Assembly (NCBI GenBank): GCA_039619475.1
Contig: CM077115.1
Coordinates: 448,745,292 to 448,809,291, forward strand
Origin: Icerya purchasi
Taxonomy: Eukaryota; Arthropoda; Insecta; Hemiptera; Monophlebidae
Direction: 5' to 3'
Length of the DNA: 64,000 nucleotides
Shown here in pieces: positions 45,010-57,759 of this stretch. The translations under genes were made by a program, and so were the position numbers. The notes under the pieces are model-generated. The model searched no databases. It saw only the letters and a list, made by a program, of their open reading frames with translations, and was not told the DNA's origin. Every line of letters begins with the position of its first letter. Position 1 is the stretch's first letter.

Positions 45010-47150
45010 AATAATATGCCACGTTAGAACAGTTGAAATATTATTTGAACTGAAAATAGTATCTAATAAGTTATATAAATGTGAGCAGAGACCGGATCTC
45101 AATCGAACGCATTCTGACGTGATGCATAATATAACCGCGCAAAATTTGTTAATCTTGCTGATTAGAATACTAAAAATCGTAATGGAACCGGAACAAAAAT
45201 ATAATACGATATTTTTTATGTAGCAAGAACACATAATCATTTAAAAGCAAATAATAATAAATTTTTGAAAATTAAAATTAAACGAGTTAAGTGGTCGCAT
45301 GGAAAAAAATAAACTAAAGAAAAAAAAGTTAAGACTACCAGACATTACAACAGTTTAAAGCTTCTAAATAATTCAATGAAAAGTAAAATCAGCAACGATG
45401 GAGGAGGAAGGTTTCAATATGGTATCAAAATTGTGGGAGGTAATTTTTCTACGGGGGGTGGGAGTTTAATGGGTTATTACAAAAAGAAACTAAAACGTTC
45501 ACACAAAATATGGTCTCAAAACAAAAGCACTTCAAAATTCCTTCAAAAAATATATGTATATACAACAATTTAATTTCCGAACTAAACAGTTTTTACACGT
45601 GAGCAGTGGGTAGAGCCTTTTCTTCTTTTTTCTTGAGAAGTATTTTAAGGCCAGTTATTGCAGCCATAAATAAGACTTCGGTAATCTATTAATCGTTTTT
45701 CAAAATGTAAGCTGCATTTATTCAAAGTTATCCCATTGTTCATTTCCGCACGCTGACAACATCGGCTCGTTGTATATACAATTCTCCTCTTTATAAAATA
45801 AAATGCACGCGTAATTTTATTATTGTAAATTTTCCAGGATCGGATAAAACGATATAAAACGATCGAACTTGGAATCTAAATTTTAACGGAATTTATTAAA
45901 AGGAGTTTGGTTTTTACATTTTATCTTTAAAAATTGTTTATTTTTTGGAACTTGATCAATCGACTCATTCGCTAGTTATTTGTACGGGAATTCTATGTGT
46001 ACAAATAACAAATTCAAAACGAATTTAGAAACAATGCCACTAATGTGACACGCTGAAATGTATGCAGATGTACATAGTACGCGTAGCAAACATCCTGTTT
46101 TATTCGAGAGCTGTTGTCGTAATATTATTTAAAGTCGTAATATTTTTATAATTTTTCATCTCTTTCAATCTTTCGCGCGTGTATGTTCAGATTAGTCGAT
46201 TATTGTTCGATCTACAGAAGGCGTAGAGTAATGTAAACTTTAGCCGTCAAAATATTTTCCTATATCTAACTTCCACAATCATACGCATGCCAATATCATC
46301 ATGTTTACAATTCTGTGGTCTGTAGTTTTAATATTTAATTACGGAAACTTATTATTAGTAATATTTTATTTATTTCCTTTTTTTAAAATTTTTCTTTCTC
46401 TTATCACGCAACAGCATACAGAACTAGCATGCTATCTACTCTTTCACATTTTTTTTTTTTTTTTTTTTTTGATATTCGATCGTCTCAAGTTTCAGACCAT
46501 AAGCAACTACCGCCGAACGTACATTCTTCGATCGCACATTCTGGTGCTCATTTCTTTAACCGAATACATTTAAGATTATGTGGTCCTAAAATATTTCTTA
46601 TTAATTACGGGAAAATTGCGACTTTCTACTTGAAATGGCGGCGTTACAGTAAAGCTGAGAGATCTCGCCTATTGCATATATATCAGCACGGAAGCGTACT
46701 ATGCTCCTGCAGACTGATACATAATGCTCCCACAGATGTGTGTTAATTTAATTTTTACTACGAAGCAACATATTATTAATATTTTAATTATTATTTTCCA
46801 CCATCGTACTGCCTTCTCCATCACTGACGTTTTGCAGGAACACATAGTAAAATAGCCGACCATTGTTTATTCTCTTTTTTCTTAACTTCTTCATATTGCA
46901 CACATTATTTTTGTCTCGCGTTCAATTAAAATATCTTCAATTATGTACAATTTAACCAACTTTTTCTTGTTGCAGATAATTCAGAGGTTTACAGCTCATG
47001 AATGATAGGTGCAAGGTGAAACAAGCTTCGGGTAGAGTCACCGTTGTGAACTTTCTATTCAAAAAAGTTTGTCATCAGAAAGACAATGTTTTATAGGTAT
47101 TTTAAGTGAAAACGATCATTTAATATTTATTCTTTGTTCGGTAGTACCGA
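45010..47150. other. intronic DNA without recognised gene
   Basis: A+T-rich with a T-run at about 46449-46470. Frames at 45376-45573 and 46429-46746 have no recognisable domain. Confidence 0.4.
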
Positions 47151-47166
47151 TTAAAAATAGATATAC

Positions 47167-47316
47167 CTTGTAACTGCATTTCCCATTCAATCATTGATTC
47201 AATTTCGTACGGTTGTAAATCGGATAAATCATCATATTCTTCTTTACATTTACTAATATTAAAGGTAGCTAAACCACGTGACGCATCGTGACCGGCAAAT
47301 ACTGAATACGGACCAC
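47167..47316 (-). CDS. PGRMC/MSBP internal exon (cytochrome b5-like haem domain)
   Basis: This 150-bp exon follows acceptor AATTTTAACAG and precedes donor GTATAT, with phase 1 at both ends. It reads GPYSVFAGHDASRGLATF, then EEYDDLSDL and IEWEMQLQ. This is the core of the cytochrome b5-like haem/steroid-binding fold of membrane-associated progesterone receptor components, which are ER-associated membrane proteins that bind haem and partner with cytochromes P450. The Tyr of GPYSVF corresponds to the axial haem ligand Tyr113 of human PGRMC1. Human PGRMC1 splits its gene at the same two places into three coding exons. The upstream exon (membrane anchor, KVFDVT..FYGP segment) is not found up to 64000. 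PGRMC1 and PGRMC2 cannot be told apart from this part; the Drosophila counterpart is called MSBP. Confidence 0.94.
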
Positions 47317-47358
47317 CTGTTAAAATTATATTAAAGTTCTTGATAAATTAGAATTTTT

Positions 47359-47359
<1 letters not shown>

Positions 47360-47400
<41 letters not shown>
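47360..47400. repeat. (TAA)n microsatellite
   Basis: About 13 TAA units lying 44 bp upstream of the PGRMC exon acceptor in the transcript direction. Confidence 0.95.
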
Positions 47401-48620
47401 CTCTTTATTAATAAAACAAGTTTGATCGGTTATTTGATTTTTTTTCTTCTACGTTTTATTTAAAAATTTGAAAATGATTTCAGTATTAATCATGTAGCGC
47501 TATATGATAACTAAAAATTGAGAACACTTGAACAGTATTTGTGAAAATCCCAGTTTGTTTTGATCGTATCCGCGTCTTGTCTGCCGACAATTGTACGATG
47601 GAAATAATCGTACAATAATTTATATATCGCTATAATCAAAGCAGCGTCTAGAGTTAATCTCCTGCCCCCATGACTGAATTTCAAAATCACATCTAACTCA
47701 ACAAATTGTGCTCGTTTTGTGCCAAAGTGTGTCGATAATTCAAAAAATTATGTGTTGCGTTATAGCGTAATATTTTAGTCAAAATAGGTAGTAGACGGCA
47801 GCCCCGTACAATTTGAGGATTTTTGAAAAACGATTATATCCACAAATAGCAACAGTTTTGTAGTAACAAATTGTGTGCCGCACCGTAACGCGGAATTTCA
47901 CCTGAAACGAATGTTAACATGGCGACAAAAGCTTCCCTAAAATTTTAAAATTTTCAAAAAAAAAACTATTAAATCCGTAATGTCTTGTCGAACAGCGTAT
48001 GTTTCATTTGTCCGTATTTCCAATTTAATTTAAAATTTCTGTTTCTATCAATTTTAGTTAAATAATAATAGGCGGTGTCATTAAATGATTAGAATTTAAA
48101 AATTAAATAAAAACGAAACGAATAGCTTAATAAAATAATAATTTGTAAATCACAAATAATAGGTCGAAGTAGTAACAGACGCGATGCGAGCGAGAAAATG
48201 GAACGTGCAGAGTATGTTGTAGGGTGATGGAACATGCATAGACACTGAGAGCGATGCCTTTCGTACCATATCGTTTTGAAAATGATCGGGAAAAGGTCGT
48301 GGCTAGAAGTTTCTTTGCAACAGAATTTTGGTAGAATTTCCCGTTTGGTCAAGTTAACTCTGATCACGGAAGAAAAGGATCAATCGGAGTCGCTAGTAAA
48401 AGGCTAGCTCGGCTTATTCTAACGAAGGAGTGTAAAAGATCCAAATCAGATCATTTTGTAAAATACATTTTTTCGAAAAAAAAAAAAAAAAAAAAACTAT
48501 ATCAATAAGCCGCTTCCCCGAGGACGGGTTTATCAGCGATAGTGCCACCCAACAGTCATTAGTCGACGACGGTGTTAAAAAAGCTACTCTTTTATAAAGA
48601 AAGATAAAAATATTTCTATA

Positions 48621-48779
48621 TAGCAACACAGTTAAAAATAAATAACATTACACTTATTTTAATAAGTACCGTCACAACTCATCTTCAGCTAAAAAAAACA
48701 AATAAAATGGAAAAATATGGGCCGTGCTCGATGATAATGTTGCTATTAAAATGTAATGTTATTTTTAACCGTGTCGCTA
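48621..48779. repeat. inverted repeat, possible small MITE core
   Basis: TAGCAACACAGTTAAAAATA (from 48621) with the following ATTACA is matched in inverted orientation by ATGTAATGTTATTTTTAACC and GTGTCGCTA (48751-48779). The arms are about 30 bp with a few mismatches and the loop is about 100 bp. Similar but weaker complementarity extends outward. No coding potential. Confidence 0.6.
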
Positions 48780-49214
48780 AAAAGAACTGATATATTTTTA
48801 ACCTTTTTAGGTCTTAGCAAAAACAGAAATAAGGGTTACACAGAATGTGTAAATTCAATTTTTTTATACATTAATAATTAACTCTAATTTTTGTACATTT
48901 TTTCAGCGTTCGACGACCGGTGTTTGTTAACGCGAGCTTATATTAGTCGATATAAAATTTTAACTAAATAGGTCTCATCAACCCTTTTTCTTGGCGAATA
49001 GAAAATAATACAAGTAAATTACAATATCTTTTCAATAGGATAGATCGTCAATAATAGCTATCTCACTTTTAAAAATAACAAGATCAATCAAGTATAATGT
49101 TTATGTGCTGAGTAAATTAAAGACAACCATAAAATTATACATTTACATAATACTAAATTGAAAACAAAGATGTTTTTTGCTATTTCAAATTTGTAATAAT
49201 ATCGTATATATTTT

Positions 49215-49360
49215 TCACTCAGCATTCCTGTAAATGTCACGAAGGTGTTAGCACATGCCGAAGAGGAGGAATTTAAAAGGTGCTTCCAACACTGGAATGA
49301 ACCGTGTTTGGACAAGTGCATTAATGCTAACGGCGAGTACTTTGAAGTGGAATAAGGCTG
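49215..49360 (+). pseudogene. mariner-type transposase C-terminal scrap
   Basis: The plus strand reads NVTKVLAHAEEEEFKRCFQH, then WNEPCLDKCINANGEYFEVE followed by a stop. This matches the end of mariner transposases (..C F..W..R...CI...G.YFE.D). Only the last ~45 codons are recognisable. It differs from the mariner relic at 16.2-17.3 kb, so it is a second lineage. Confidence 0.55.
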
Positions 49361-49559
49361 TATGTGTGAACTAAATATAAAGTAAATGCTTAAAGAAATT
49401 CCGGCTATTTTTGGATCCCCCTTCGTATACTTGAAACTGCATATAAAAAATTTAATTACTAGCATCGTATAAAAAATAGTATTGTTGTAGTCTTTTTACT
49501 TAACTTATTTTAATTATTCATATTTTATTTATAACATATTATACCAAATGCGCCAATAA

Positions 49560-50175
49560 CGTAAAATATTTAGGCATGCGCACTTGGACGCTAGGCTGAC
49601 CTGGGGTAATTACATTCAGAAAAAAATGGAGCATTTGAGGTTTAAAACTAGAACCATGTCGTGGCTGTTAGCCTAAGAGAGATCGGGCTTTTATCGTTAG
49701 ACAATAAAACTCTATTACATAAACTAGTAGTTCTAAAACACTGATCTGGGGCTGTACGGTATACAGCTGTGATGGGGCTGCGCAAAAACATCCAACTTAC
49801 AGAAAATACAACGATATCAAAATAGGGTACTGAGGAGAACCATTACTGCAGCCCTCTGGTACGCCTCAAATTATAATACCCTCCATAATGACTTGAACGT
49901 GTCATGTTTGTGGAGGATGAAATCAAAAAACAAGCAAATAAACATGTCGCCCGACTTAGCATTCATATAAACCCGCACTTGCTAATAATTTGCTGGATAA
50001 CTCCGGTGCGAAATACGTAGACTGTGGCGAAATTTTAGACCTTGTCCAGCCATTATTAAGATTTCAGAGGGACTACTACTGAGTACTAGCCCTCCATAAA
50101 ACATTCTTTATCGCAATAAATTAATCGTTAAATGACCGCTAAAGTTGGTCAGTTGTGATGGGGAAAAAAAAAAAT
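49560..50175 (+). pseudogene. Jockey-clade LINE, C-terminal end with A-tail
   Basis: Patched across frameshifts, the plus strand reads VKYLGM, then LTWGNYIQKKMEHLRFKTRT, MSWLLSLREIGLLSLDNKTL and LHKLVVLKPIWGCTVYSCG. VLRRTITAAPWYASNYNTLH, NDLNVSCLWRMKSKN and NLLDNSGAKYV follow. This is the thumb and C-terminus of Jockey reverse transcriptases (LDxRLTW..H...., K..LYK.ilKPIWTYG.qLWG, LR.I..APWYV.N..iH.DL). An A-run at about 50163-50174 forms the 3' tail. Dead copy, 5' truncated. Confidence 0.8.
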
Positions 50176-52899
50176 TCGTTCGCATAATAATAAGGATTAA
50201 GTCAAAAAATAAAAGGGAACAGAAAACAGACAACGAATAAAAAATAAAAAAAAAAAATACTCGAAAGGTAAGTTCTGCTTCTCCTTTTCTGTACGCTATG
50301 TGCTGTGAAGCATATTTTTATATAATTATATTTCAGATGGTCTCGAAATTTACTTTGTTTTGAATTTCGATCGGTATCTTCTTTATTTCTATTCCACCAC
50401 AATATATATGTTATTTGCTGTATTACTCGTTTTAATCAGTTTGGTAATATCATTTTTAGCATCGTTTTTGCAAAAACTTTCTTTTAATGTTTCTTATTTC
50501 GGTTATTTTCCTCTTACTCCTAATTTTCAGTTTAAACATCAATGCTTCATAGTGTCTTAGATCCGTCATATATTAAACGCAGACTATATAAAACGCGCAC
50601 CCAGGTTTTTTCATGTGCAATACGTCAAATTCGAGATGGCAGTAAAAGAGAAAGTTCTCGATTTGGTGCCAGGGTCAGAAAATGAAGAAAATTACTTTTA
50701 TGCAGTAAATAGCAATAAAAAGTGTAAAAAAAAAAGAAGAAATGATTGTTTATGTCGAAGAGAAAGTCATGGAGAGTTCATGTCGTCCACCGAACTTCCA
50801 GTCGACGTTCCTAAAGAGAGCCTTTCAAACTAACTACAAGTCAGAGTTTGATGAAATCCGCGAATTAAAGAAAATATGTGTAATTTAAAAGGGGAGCGCG
50901 TAAAGGAATAATCACGAATTCTACAATTACGGGGACAACGATTAAAACGATACTAAAAGACTAAAATATGAAATAATGACTAATGAACGTCATCATTTAA
51001 CCTCACAATCGTTTTCTAATCTAAATAAATTAACCACCGAGAGCTATTGGAGCAATAACCTTCTTTCGACTACTGATGACTCGTTTTGATATGCAAGTAT
51101 CTTTTTTACAATTATCACACAAGTACACACTCCAATACGAAGCCGTAAAGGCTGTATCTTTAAATACTATCTCCTAATATTCACCGAGCAGTTTCCAAAT
51201 ACGCGTAGCGTTTACATTACGTATGACTTTGGTGATACAATATGACACTGCAGCACAAAAATAAACGCAGCAATTATTCTAAAGCAAATTTTTGATTGAG
51301 AGTTCGATTATCTAGCACTGTGAACTTGATACTATATGACCTCATTATTTTTCTAAACCTCTATTATATTAGTAGGTACAATTTTTAAGAATTAAAATTT
51401 AAAAAAAAAAAAACTCATTTTTCTCAAGAAATTTTTGAATGAATAAATGTTTTTTTTTTTTTTTGTTTTTGTTTTTTCTTCATGAAAATATATTTAATGC
51501 AGCGTATAATCAGCATTCCGATGAGTTTAATTTCAGTTTTGCATACTTCAAATTTCTCTACCGCGTAAATAGTTGTATGTAACACTATTTCTAATTAAAA
51601 AAATAAACTGAATTTATAAAATTATTTTATTTATATATCTTTCATCTATCAAAATGTAACGGAAAAATTGAAAATTTACGACAAAGCAAAAAGTTTAAAT
51701 CAACCTTCCCGACTACTCGTGCGTCCATATGAACTGCGCGCGCACTGGGTTCAATATGCAAATACATGTTTCACGGAATACAAAATCTGCGTGAGCCGTG
51801 CCTAGCTTAGGTTCGATATTTGGCGGGCCTCGGAATTTTTTCTATGCGAAAGTTTGCTTTAATTTTTTAATTTGCAGGTATATAATTTGGTACAACAGTT
51901 AAGAATATACGGTGAGGCTACATTTCAGTGCCCTGTCAATTGTTATCACCAAATAATTAAATTATCGATACCGGTGTTTTATAAGTGGTACTATAATTAA
52001 TTTCTTCTCTCTGCATCCAAACTGATTATTATGCATCAAAATTATTTCCATTCTATATAGTTTCGTAGATGTTACGTAATGACTTTAATTTTGGCAAAAA
52101 TATTAGCACGGCTATAATAAAATTTTTAATTACCAGCAGCAGCATAATTCGTCAGAAAACGAGCGTAATTTGTTGAATTAAATTTGATTTTGAAGTGTTT
52201 CGTCATGAAAAAACTAAACTTAACCACACTGATAATCAATTAACTTCAAATAATTAAAAATTGAGAATCTGATAGCATCAAATATCAGGAAGAATTTGTT
52301 TTATAGAGAAATAATTACATAGGAGGAGTATTGGCATATTTTTATCTTAAATTACAATTTATAATAAGAGGATTCCTTCATACTGTACAGGAGTACAAAC
52401 GTGTCTACATTCTTACTACATTAAACTATAAATATCAAAAATTAACATAATTTATCTCGATCACATTAATTCATCGAACAAGAGATTATAAATGACTCTA
52501 GAATCATGTATTAGTTTTATAATTTAATGTAATAATTTAACATAAATGGAATAACATTTATTTTAACAACTCGTTTAAATTAATAGTAAATATTTTTTCA
52601 TCGCGACTACAACGAATTTTTATCGTCGAAATATTGAATACCAATTTAATCGAGCACTTGATTTAGATTTAAATGAGGTCAGTGTACATATTAAAATCAT
52701 TCTGGATGAGAATAACATTAACCCGGGGTCGAGTGGAAAATTTTAGAACTATTTATTCGCGTCACAATGAATTTTTAATGAGCGATGCTTGCCGCCGTCT
52801 GTTCCCCGTTAAGCACGTACGAACAATAAATAAAATATATTATTTCATAAAAATTTAATATATAATAATAATTAATAGTAAGAACAGCGACAGTAAATT

Positions 52900-52904
<5 letters not shown>
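50176..52904. other. intronic DNA without recognised gene
   Basis: Mostly A+T-rich. A 72-codon plus frame at 50615-50833 is Lys/Glu-rich and unassigned. Confidence 0.4.

Positions 52905-52943
<39 letters not shown>
52905..52943. repeat. (TTA)n microsatellite
   Basis: About 13 TTA units. A shorter array of the same motif lies at about 53818-53840. Confidence 0.95.
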
Positions 52944-52947
<4 letters not shown>

Positions 52948-54849
52948 TGCGATTACTTATTATTATTCGCTATTATTCTGATCTTTTAGAGTGAGCCAGT
53001 GGCTTAATGTAAGGGTCAAAGAAAGAAAAAATTACAGTATTAAAAATACCTCGGTAAATATAAAAACACGATTCCATCTTTAACGTGATGAATTGCAGTC
53101 TGAAATCTTATTTTTTATAATGACCATATTAAGTGTGTCATTATGCGGATGACCTCTAAAAATCTTACATACACCATTAAACTTTTTACGTTAAAATTTC
53201 CTTAATTAAAAATTATATTAAATTCTACCGCTAAGAATTGAGCAGAGATTAAAGTGGCAGAAATGAATACCACACAAAGATGTAATAACTACAAACGGGT
53301 CGCGTTTATGTTGTATACAGGTATAATCTTAAAAAAGTCAAGCACTGCTTAGATTGTAACATTGCTTGATTCAGTACTACTCCCCCCCCGTAAGGAATAG
53401 ATAATTCATACTGTTTTCTATTTTTTTCTTTTTCTTTCATCTCTTTCTGTTTTTTAATAGTGATTCCCGCCGCTGCTTAATTTCTTAGGACAGGCTGCAC
53501 GCATAAAAAAAAAATAGTTTATTTTTTAGAAATTAGAAATACATTTGTGCTATTCTACCGTTCTAAACATTAAAATATTGGCGCGTTTAATTAGAATATG
53601 GGCTAGTATAAATCAGAAATGCCGATTATTTAGTCATTTTCTTGGAAGTTACATGCTTTTGTTTAAAATAAAATTAAAATAAGGAGGCTATTTTTCTAGG
53701 TCAATTACCGACTGAAATAAGCATTTCTTATAAGATTTAATATGGGGCAAAGTAGAGATATAAGCTGCTATTGGCTTCAATTTCTCAGAGAATTACTTTA
53801 TGTACGGATGTTTTACTTTTATTATTATTATTATTATTATCATTGTTCCAACAGTCATTCTGTATACAAACTGTTTGGAATAACAATATTTTGTAACATT
53901 TAGAGTCTTTCACGAAATTTCGGAAAGTTAATTGAAAGATTTTTCATTCTAATTTTAAATAAATGACTGGTATCTTTCTTAAATTTTTACAGATAGGTTT
54001 TTATTTTTAAATCAAAAATAAAACTGAAACGTTTTTTAGTCTTCTTATCAAAAATGGAAATAAAACAACGTTATAAAAAACTGTTTTTCGATAAAATTTT
54101 TCGTCAATCGAAATTTATAGTTGTTACCTCTGAACGTTGTATATGTATGTTTCTTCGGAGGTAAGTAAATTAACTGCGCACCATACAGAACACCAAATAA
54201 CGCTATAAATTAAATATTCGTCATCCGTAATAGGGAATTATTTTTCCTAATTATTAAAACTCGTTTAGCATACCGGTTAATACCAAACGACCAATTTTTT
54301 CAATAAGAATATTTTTTTTTTTTTTTTTCACCACCCTTTGCCAGTTCACACAAGTTTGACTTTATTCATGCTTAGCCATGTGTAAATTACGCAATAAGTA
54401 AAAAAAACCCAGAAATATTCGCTCTAGTTACACGGGGTTACTTCACCATGCCACAATGTAACAACGCTGACAGTAGTATAACGTATTAAACAAGCTTTCC
54501 CTCCGCATTCCCATTCGCCCTTCCCATTTTGTCACCCTTCGAATTCAATTCCTTATAATCTTCCCACTACCCATTCTATGACGATCTGAGTCCCTAACAC
54601 TATGTGGGTATTGAGGATAATGAAATGGCGGATTTTCAGACTCTGCATTGTTCGTCTCCATTTCAATGAAAGTTCTGCTTTCAACTTGCTTCCATTACAA
54701 TCCTAGACGAATGTTTACGCTCCTTCCTTTTCCAACAAACTTTCCATCTATCTGTTCATCCTGCCGAATCCTCCTACCTATTCTTGGTTTTATGACTTTC
54801 CCATTCTACAAAATTCTGCTGTCATCTCTATTATTTGTTTACGCCTCAA

Positions 54850-55965
54850 TCATACTCTCAGTTTCCTTACTATAGAATCAACAAACGGTATTGGGTTTTC
54901 AGCAGGAAAATTATGATTGTTAGGACGTTGGAAGAGAGAGAGAGAGAATTTAAAGGCTTTAGCCAATTTCCATACATAAGAAACAGGAGTGAATCGAGAA
55001 AAAGAGGAGCAGACGCTTTTCCGTGAGTTTTTCTTAGCTGTTTTAAAAACAAATCGGCCATTAGCATATTCGTATGAGCTAAAAAGTTGAAAAGAGAAAG
55101 ACAGGAGCAAAAAAGCCCTATAAGTAGACACACTTAAATTTAAAAAGCCGTCATACAGTCCTCATTCCACCACAATGAAAAGGATATTCCGATTTTTTTG
55201 TTGGGAGTTACTGAGGGAGAAGAAGAAGAATAAATTAAGGCAGAGGAGATTGATTCAATCAGGAAGTCATATTGGGAAGATGAGTTTAAATTAAGCAGAA
55301 TTGAAGAGAGAACGGAAAATGGCCCAGTCTACTTTAGAGAGCATTCATTCGGAAGACTGAAGAGGCTTATAAGGAGTATAAAAAGGGAAGCGGTTAAAAG
55401 AAATAACGATCGGAATATGACGACTCCGAAAAGAACCGTTTAGAGTTGACCATGAACATCTGAGACTAAGATTAGGAAAAGTGAATGGATAAGTCTATAG
55501 AACGGAAAGACAAAGAACTTTTAACGCAAGTAGGCGAACCATCATTAAGGAGGATTAAGTCATTTTGTAAGGTGAAAAATTTTCAAGTGCGAAACCATTA
55601 TTGTTACACACACTACAACGCCAAGCAAGTTAGTGCGCATTCCAATCGCTGGCTATAATAAATAGGGAGGAGAAGGAGAATTAATAAATGATTGAAGAAG
55701 GAAGTTACGTAAATCAAGCGAATTTGAGGAGTTGTTAATAATTGAGATTCTGGATTTAACGGATTAGATAGAATAGGAGGATAAATAGTTGTGAGTTAGA
55801 GCTAATTGAAGAAAAACCACGAATGTCAACGTCAGAAAAATCTTTTATCCGAGTTTCTGAGAGCAGCGCAATACTTATGTTGAGATCCAGCAAGCTCTTA
55901 AGAGAATTTCTATTCGCCCTAAGGCCACGGCAGTTCCACTGTAATATTCTAAGTTGACGAGGCAT
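54850..55965 (-). pseudogene. I/LOA-like LINE: endonuclease start and linker
   Basis: The minus frame from ATG 55965 reads LRILQWNCRGLRANRNSLKS, then LLDLNISIALLSETRIK. This is the N-terminus of a LINE endonuclease with the catalytic N-C-R and S-E-T motifs. After about 65 residues the reading breaks. At about 55130-54850 a linker before the RT can be read (KNSRKSVCSSFSRFTPVSYV followed by WKLAKAF, the SWxxF.SSL...TP.s.vWk pattern). The RT itself is not seen. The repetitive stretch at 56.0-56.5 kb may be an eroded ORF1. Confidence 0.6.
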
Positions 55966-56654
55966 GATGAGGGGAAATAAGAGAATGAATGAAAGAAAGT
56001 GAACGTGAGCTAGCAGGATAATAGGAAAATAATCGAAAGCCCAAACCGCGAAAATATAAATAAGGAATCTAACCGACTATGATGCAGCCATCCGTACAGT
56101 CCAACTTGAGAAAACAAACCGGGCGAGGATTAAGTAAAAAAGGAAAAGTATGATTAACAAGAGAGTTGTTAAATCCCATCATTCAAATAAATCACTGCGT
56201 ATGAGCGATGAGATGGTATCGACGAACCTAGTCAAAGGCAGTCAGCAACACCAACACGGAAAGCATTATAGAAAATACATAACCAAATAAAACAGAAAAG
56301 TAAATGTAAAGTGATAAGGAAAAGGATACAGAGTAGGATTTATTCGGGAGCGGTAACACCCATCGCTCAAACAATTCATTGCGGCTGGGTGTTCCTGTAT
56401 GTTATCAATCAACCTAATTAAAGGAGACAAGCAATAGCAGGAGAAAGTAGCGAGAGAAAAAGTAACAAATATCTTTATAGAATCATCACTGGTATTGACG
56501 AAACGAATTCTGTTGATAGTCGCATACAGATAATTCATATAACCTGTTTGAAGAATCCTTATAAATGAAAACAGAAGCCAGGAAAAGGCGTAGGAAAAAC
56601 AAATTCAAATGTAATATTCATTTTCGAAAATTTCTTTTCATCAGTCCAGATATA

Positions 56655-57326
56655 CACAGTGCGTCCCATATGTTGTGGGACTGCCTTTGTAAAATCAATA
56701 CTACTCGTAGTTGCGCCATTTTCATGAACTTTTGGAAACTAGTTCGTACAACCTTCGTCTCTCCCTGGAGACGCTTGCAGGAACTGCTCCTGCGCTGCTG
56801 CAAATAATCCGATTGTTCGGAAACTTCGGTTGGGGAGAGAAGAGATTTGTACCAACTAGTTCCCAAAATTTCATGAAAATGGCGCAACTCAATGGTTCCT
56901 TTACAATTTGGGATAGAGATATCGGTAATGTGTAATATTTATTTAAAATTCCTTTCATTCCTTTTTATATTTCTCACATTGCCAGACCGTATGTTCGATT
57001 GACCCCTTTAATCCGCATTCATTACAATTATTTGTTATTTGTTATTCCTAATTATTGTAATGTGTCATCCGTGAAATGGCCTAATCTTATACGCGACATA
57101 TTGCACAGATGTATGTTCTAAACCTTTTAAACCAATTCTCTATTTTGCTCTTAATAGCGTAATATATTTTCCCTTTTATTTCACTCTTGTTTTTATACTC
57201 TGCGTTCCATCTTCTAACTATATCATCTCTTATGTATAAGGAACGAATTCCTCCCGGTGTAACTTGAATTTACCTGTTTTTATATTCTCCAGAAAGGCAG
57301 TCGCACAACTTATGGGACGCACCTTG
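56655..57326. mobile_element. TA-flanked inverted-terminal-repeat element carrying a LINE fragment
   Basis: About 33-bp terminal inverted repeats (left CACAGTGCGTCCCATATGTT..., right the inverse of CAAGGTGCGTCCCATAAGTT...) are each flanked by TA, the target duplication of Tc1/mariner elements. Inside, a second inverted repeat (56711-56768 against 56829-56890, with GTTGCGCCATTTTCATGAA) forms a near-palindrome. The rest (56897-57290) is a piece of LINE coding sequence in minus orientation, a close copy of 58068-58459. No transposase is encoded. Confidence 0.75.
56897..57290 (-). repeat. left arm of a ~393-bp inverted repeat
   Basis: This segment is the reverse complement of 58068-58459 with few differences over its whole length. 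At both ends similarity stops sharply: past the AAATTGTAAAGG side and past the GGAGAATATAAAAACAGG side. It is the C-terminal coding region of a LINE. Confidence 0.9.
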
Positions 57327-57759
57327 TATTACTTTATTCTAATTAGTTCTAGTCGCCTCTTCGAATGTACGCGTGTCAGCCCTTGTTAATCAAAATAATT
57401 TCGATGACAACATATCTATTTTCGTTCGTCAACTTCACATTTTGATTATTGTGCTTTTTTTTTTTTTTTTGAAAAGTGCAGGCTTTTTCTAGGCTCTACT
57501 GCAGCGCTTTAAATATATAGCTTAATTTTTTCAAATTGCGTAGTTTACCCTCCAATATTATATCGAAACAATTACTTGCAGAATCTGTTAAACATATACA
57601 CGACATAAAACAATTAACTTTATTTTGTACGCACTATGTTATAACACAACTAACCGAAGAATATGGCTATAATAAAAATGTATTACGTACGTTTACTATA
57701 TGTTTTAGATCAGTGAACAGGACAAGAGGCATATATTCGGCCGGTTTTTAACCTACAGA

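Larger units (their letters stand above)
22091..47166 (-). other. PGRMC intron of about 25 kb
   Basis: The donor GTATAT follows ...TTACAAG at 47167 and the acceptor TTTCATATAG precedes 22090. The phase is 1 on both sides. The intron contains hAT, Penelope-like, possible MULE, R1, RTE and SINE insertions listed separately. Between them lies A+T-rich DNA (about 23.8-25.0, 25.7-27.1, 33.6-36.2, 36.7-39.2, 40.2-42.4 and 45.0-47.1 kb) in which I see no gene. Confidence 0.85.
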
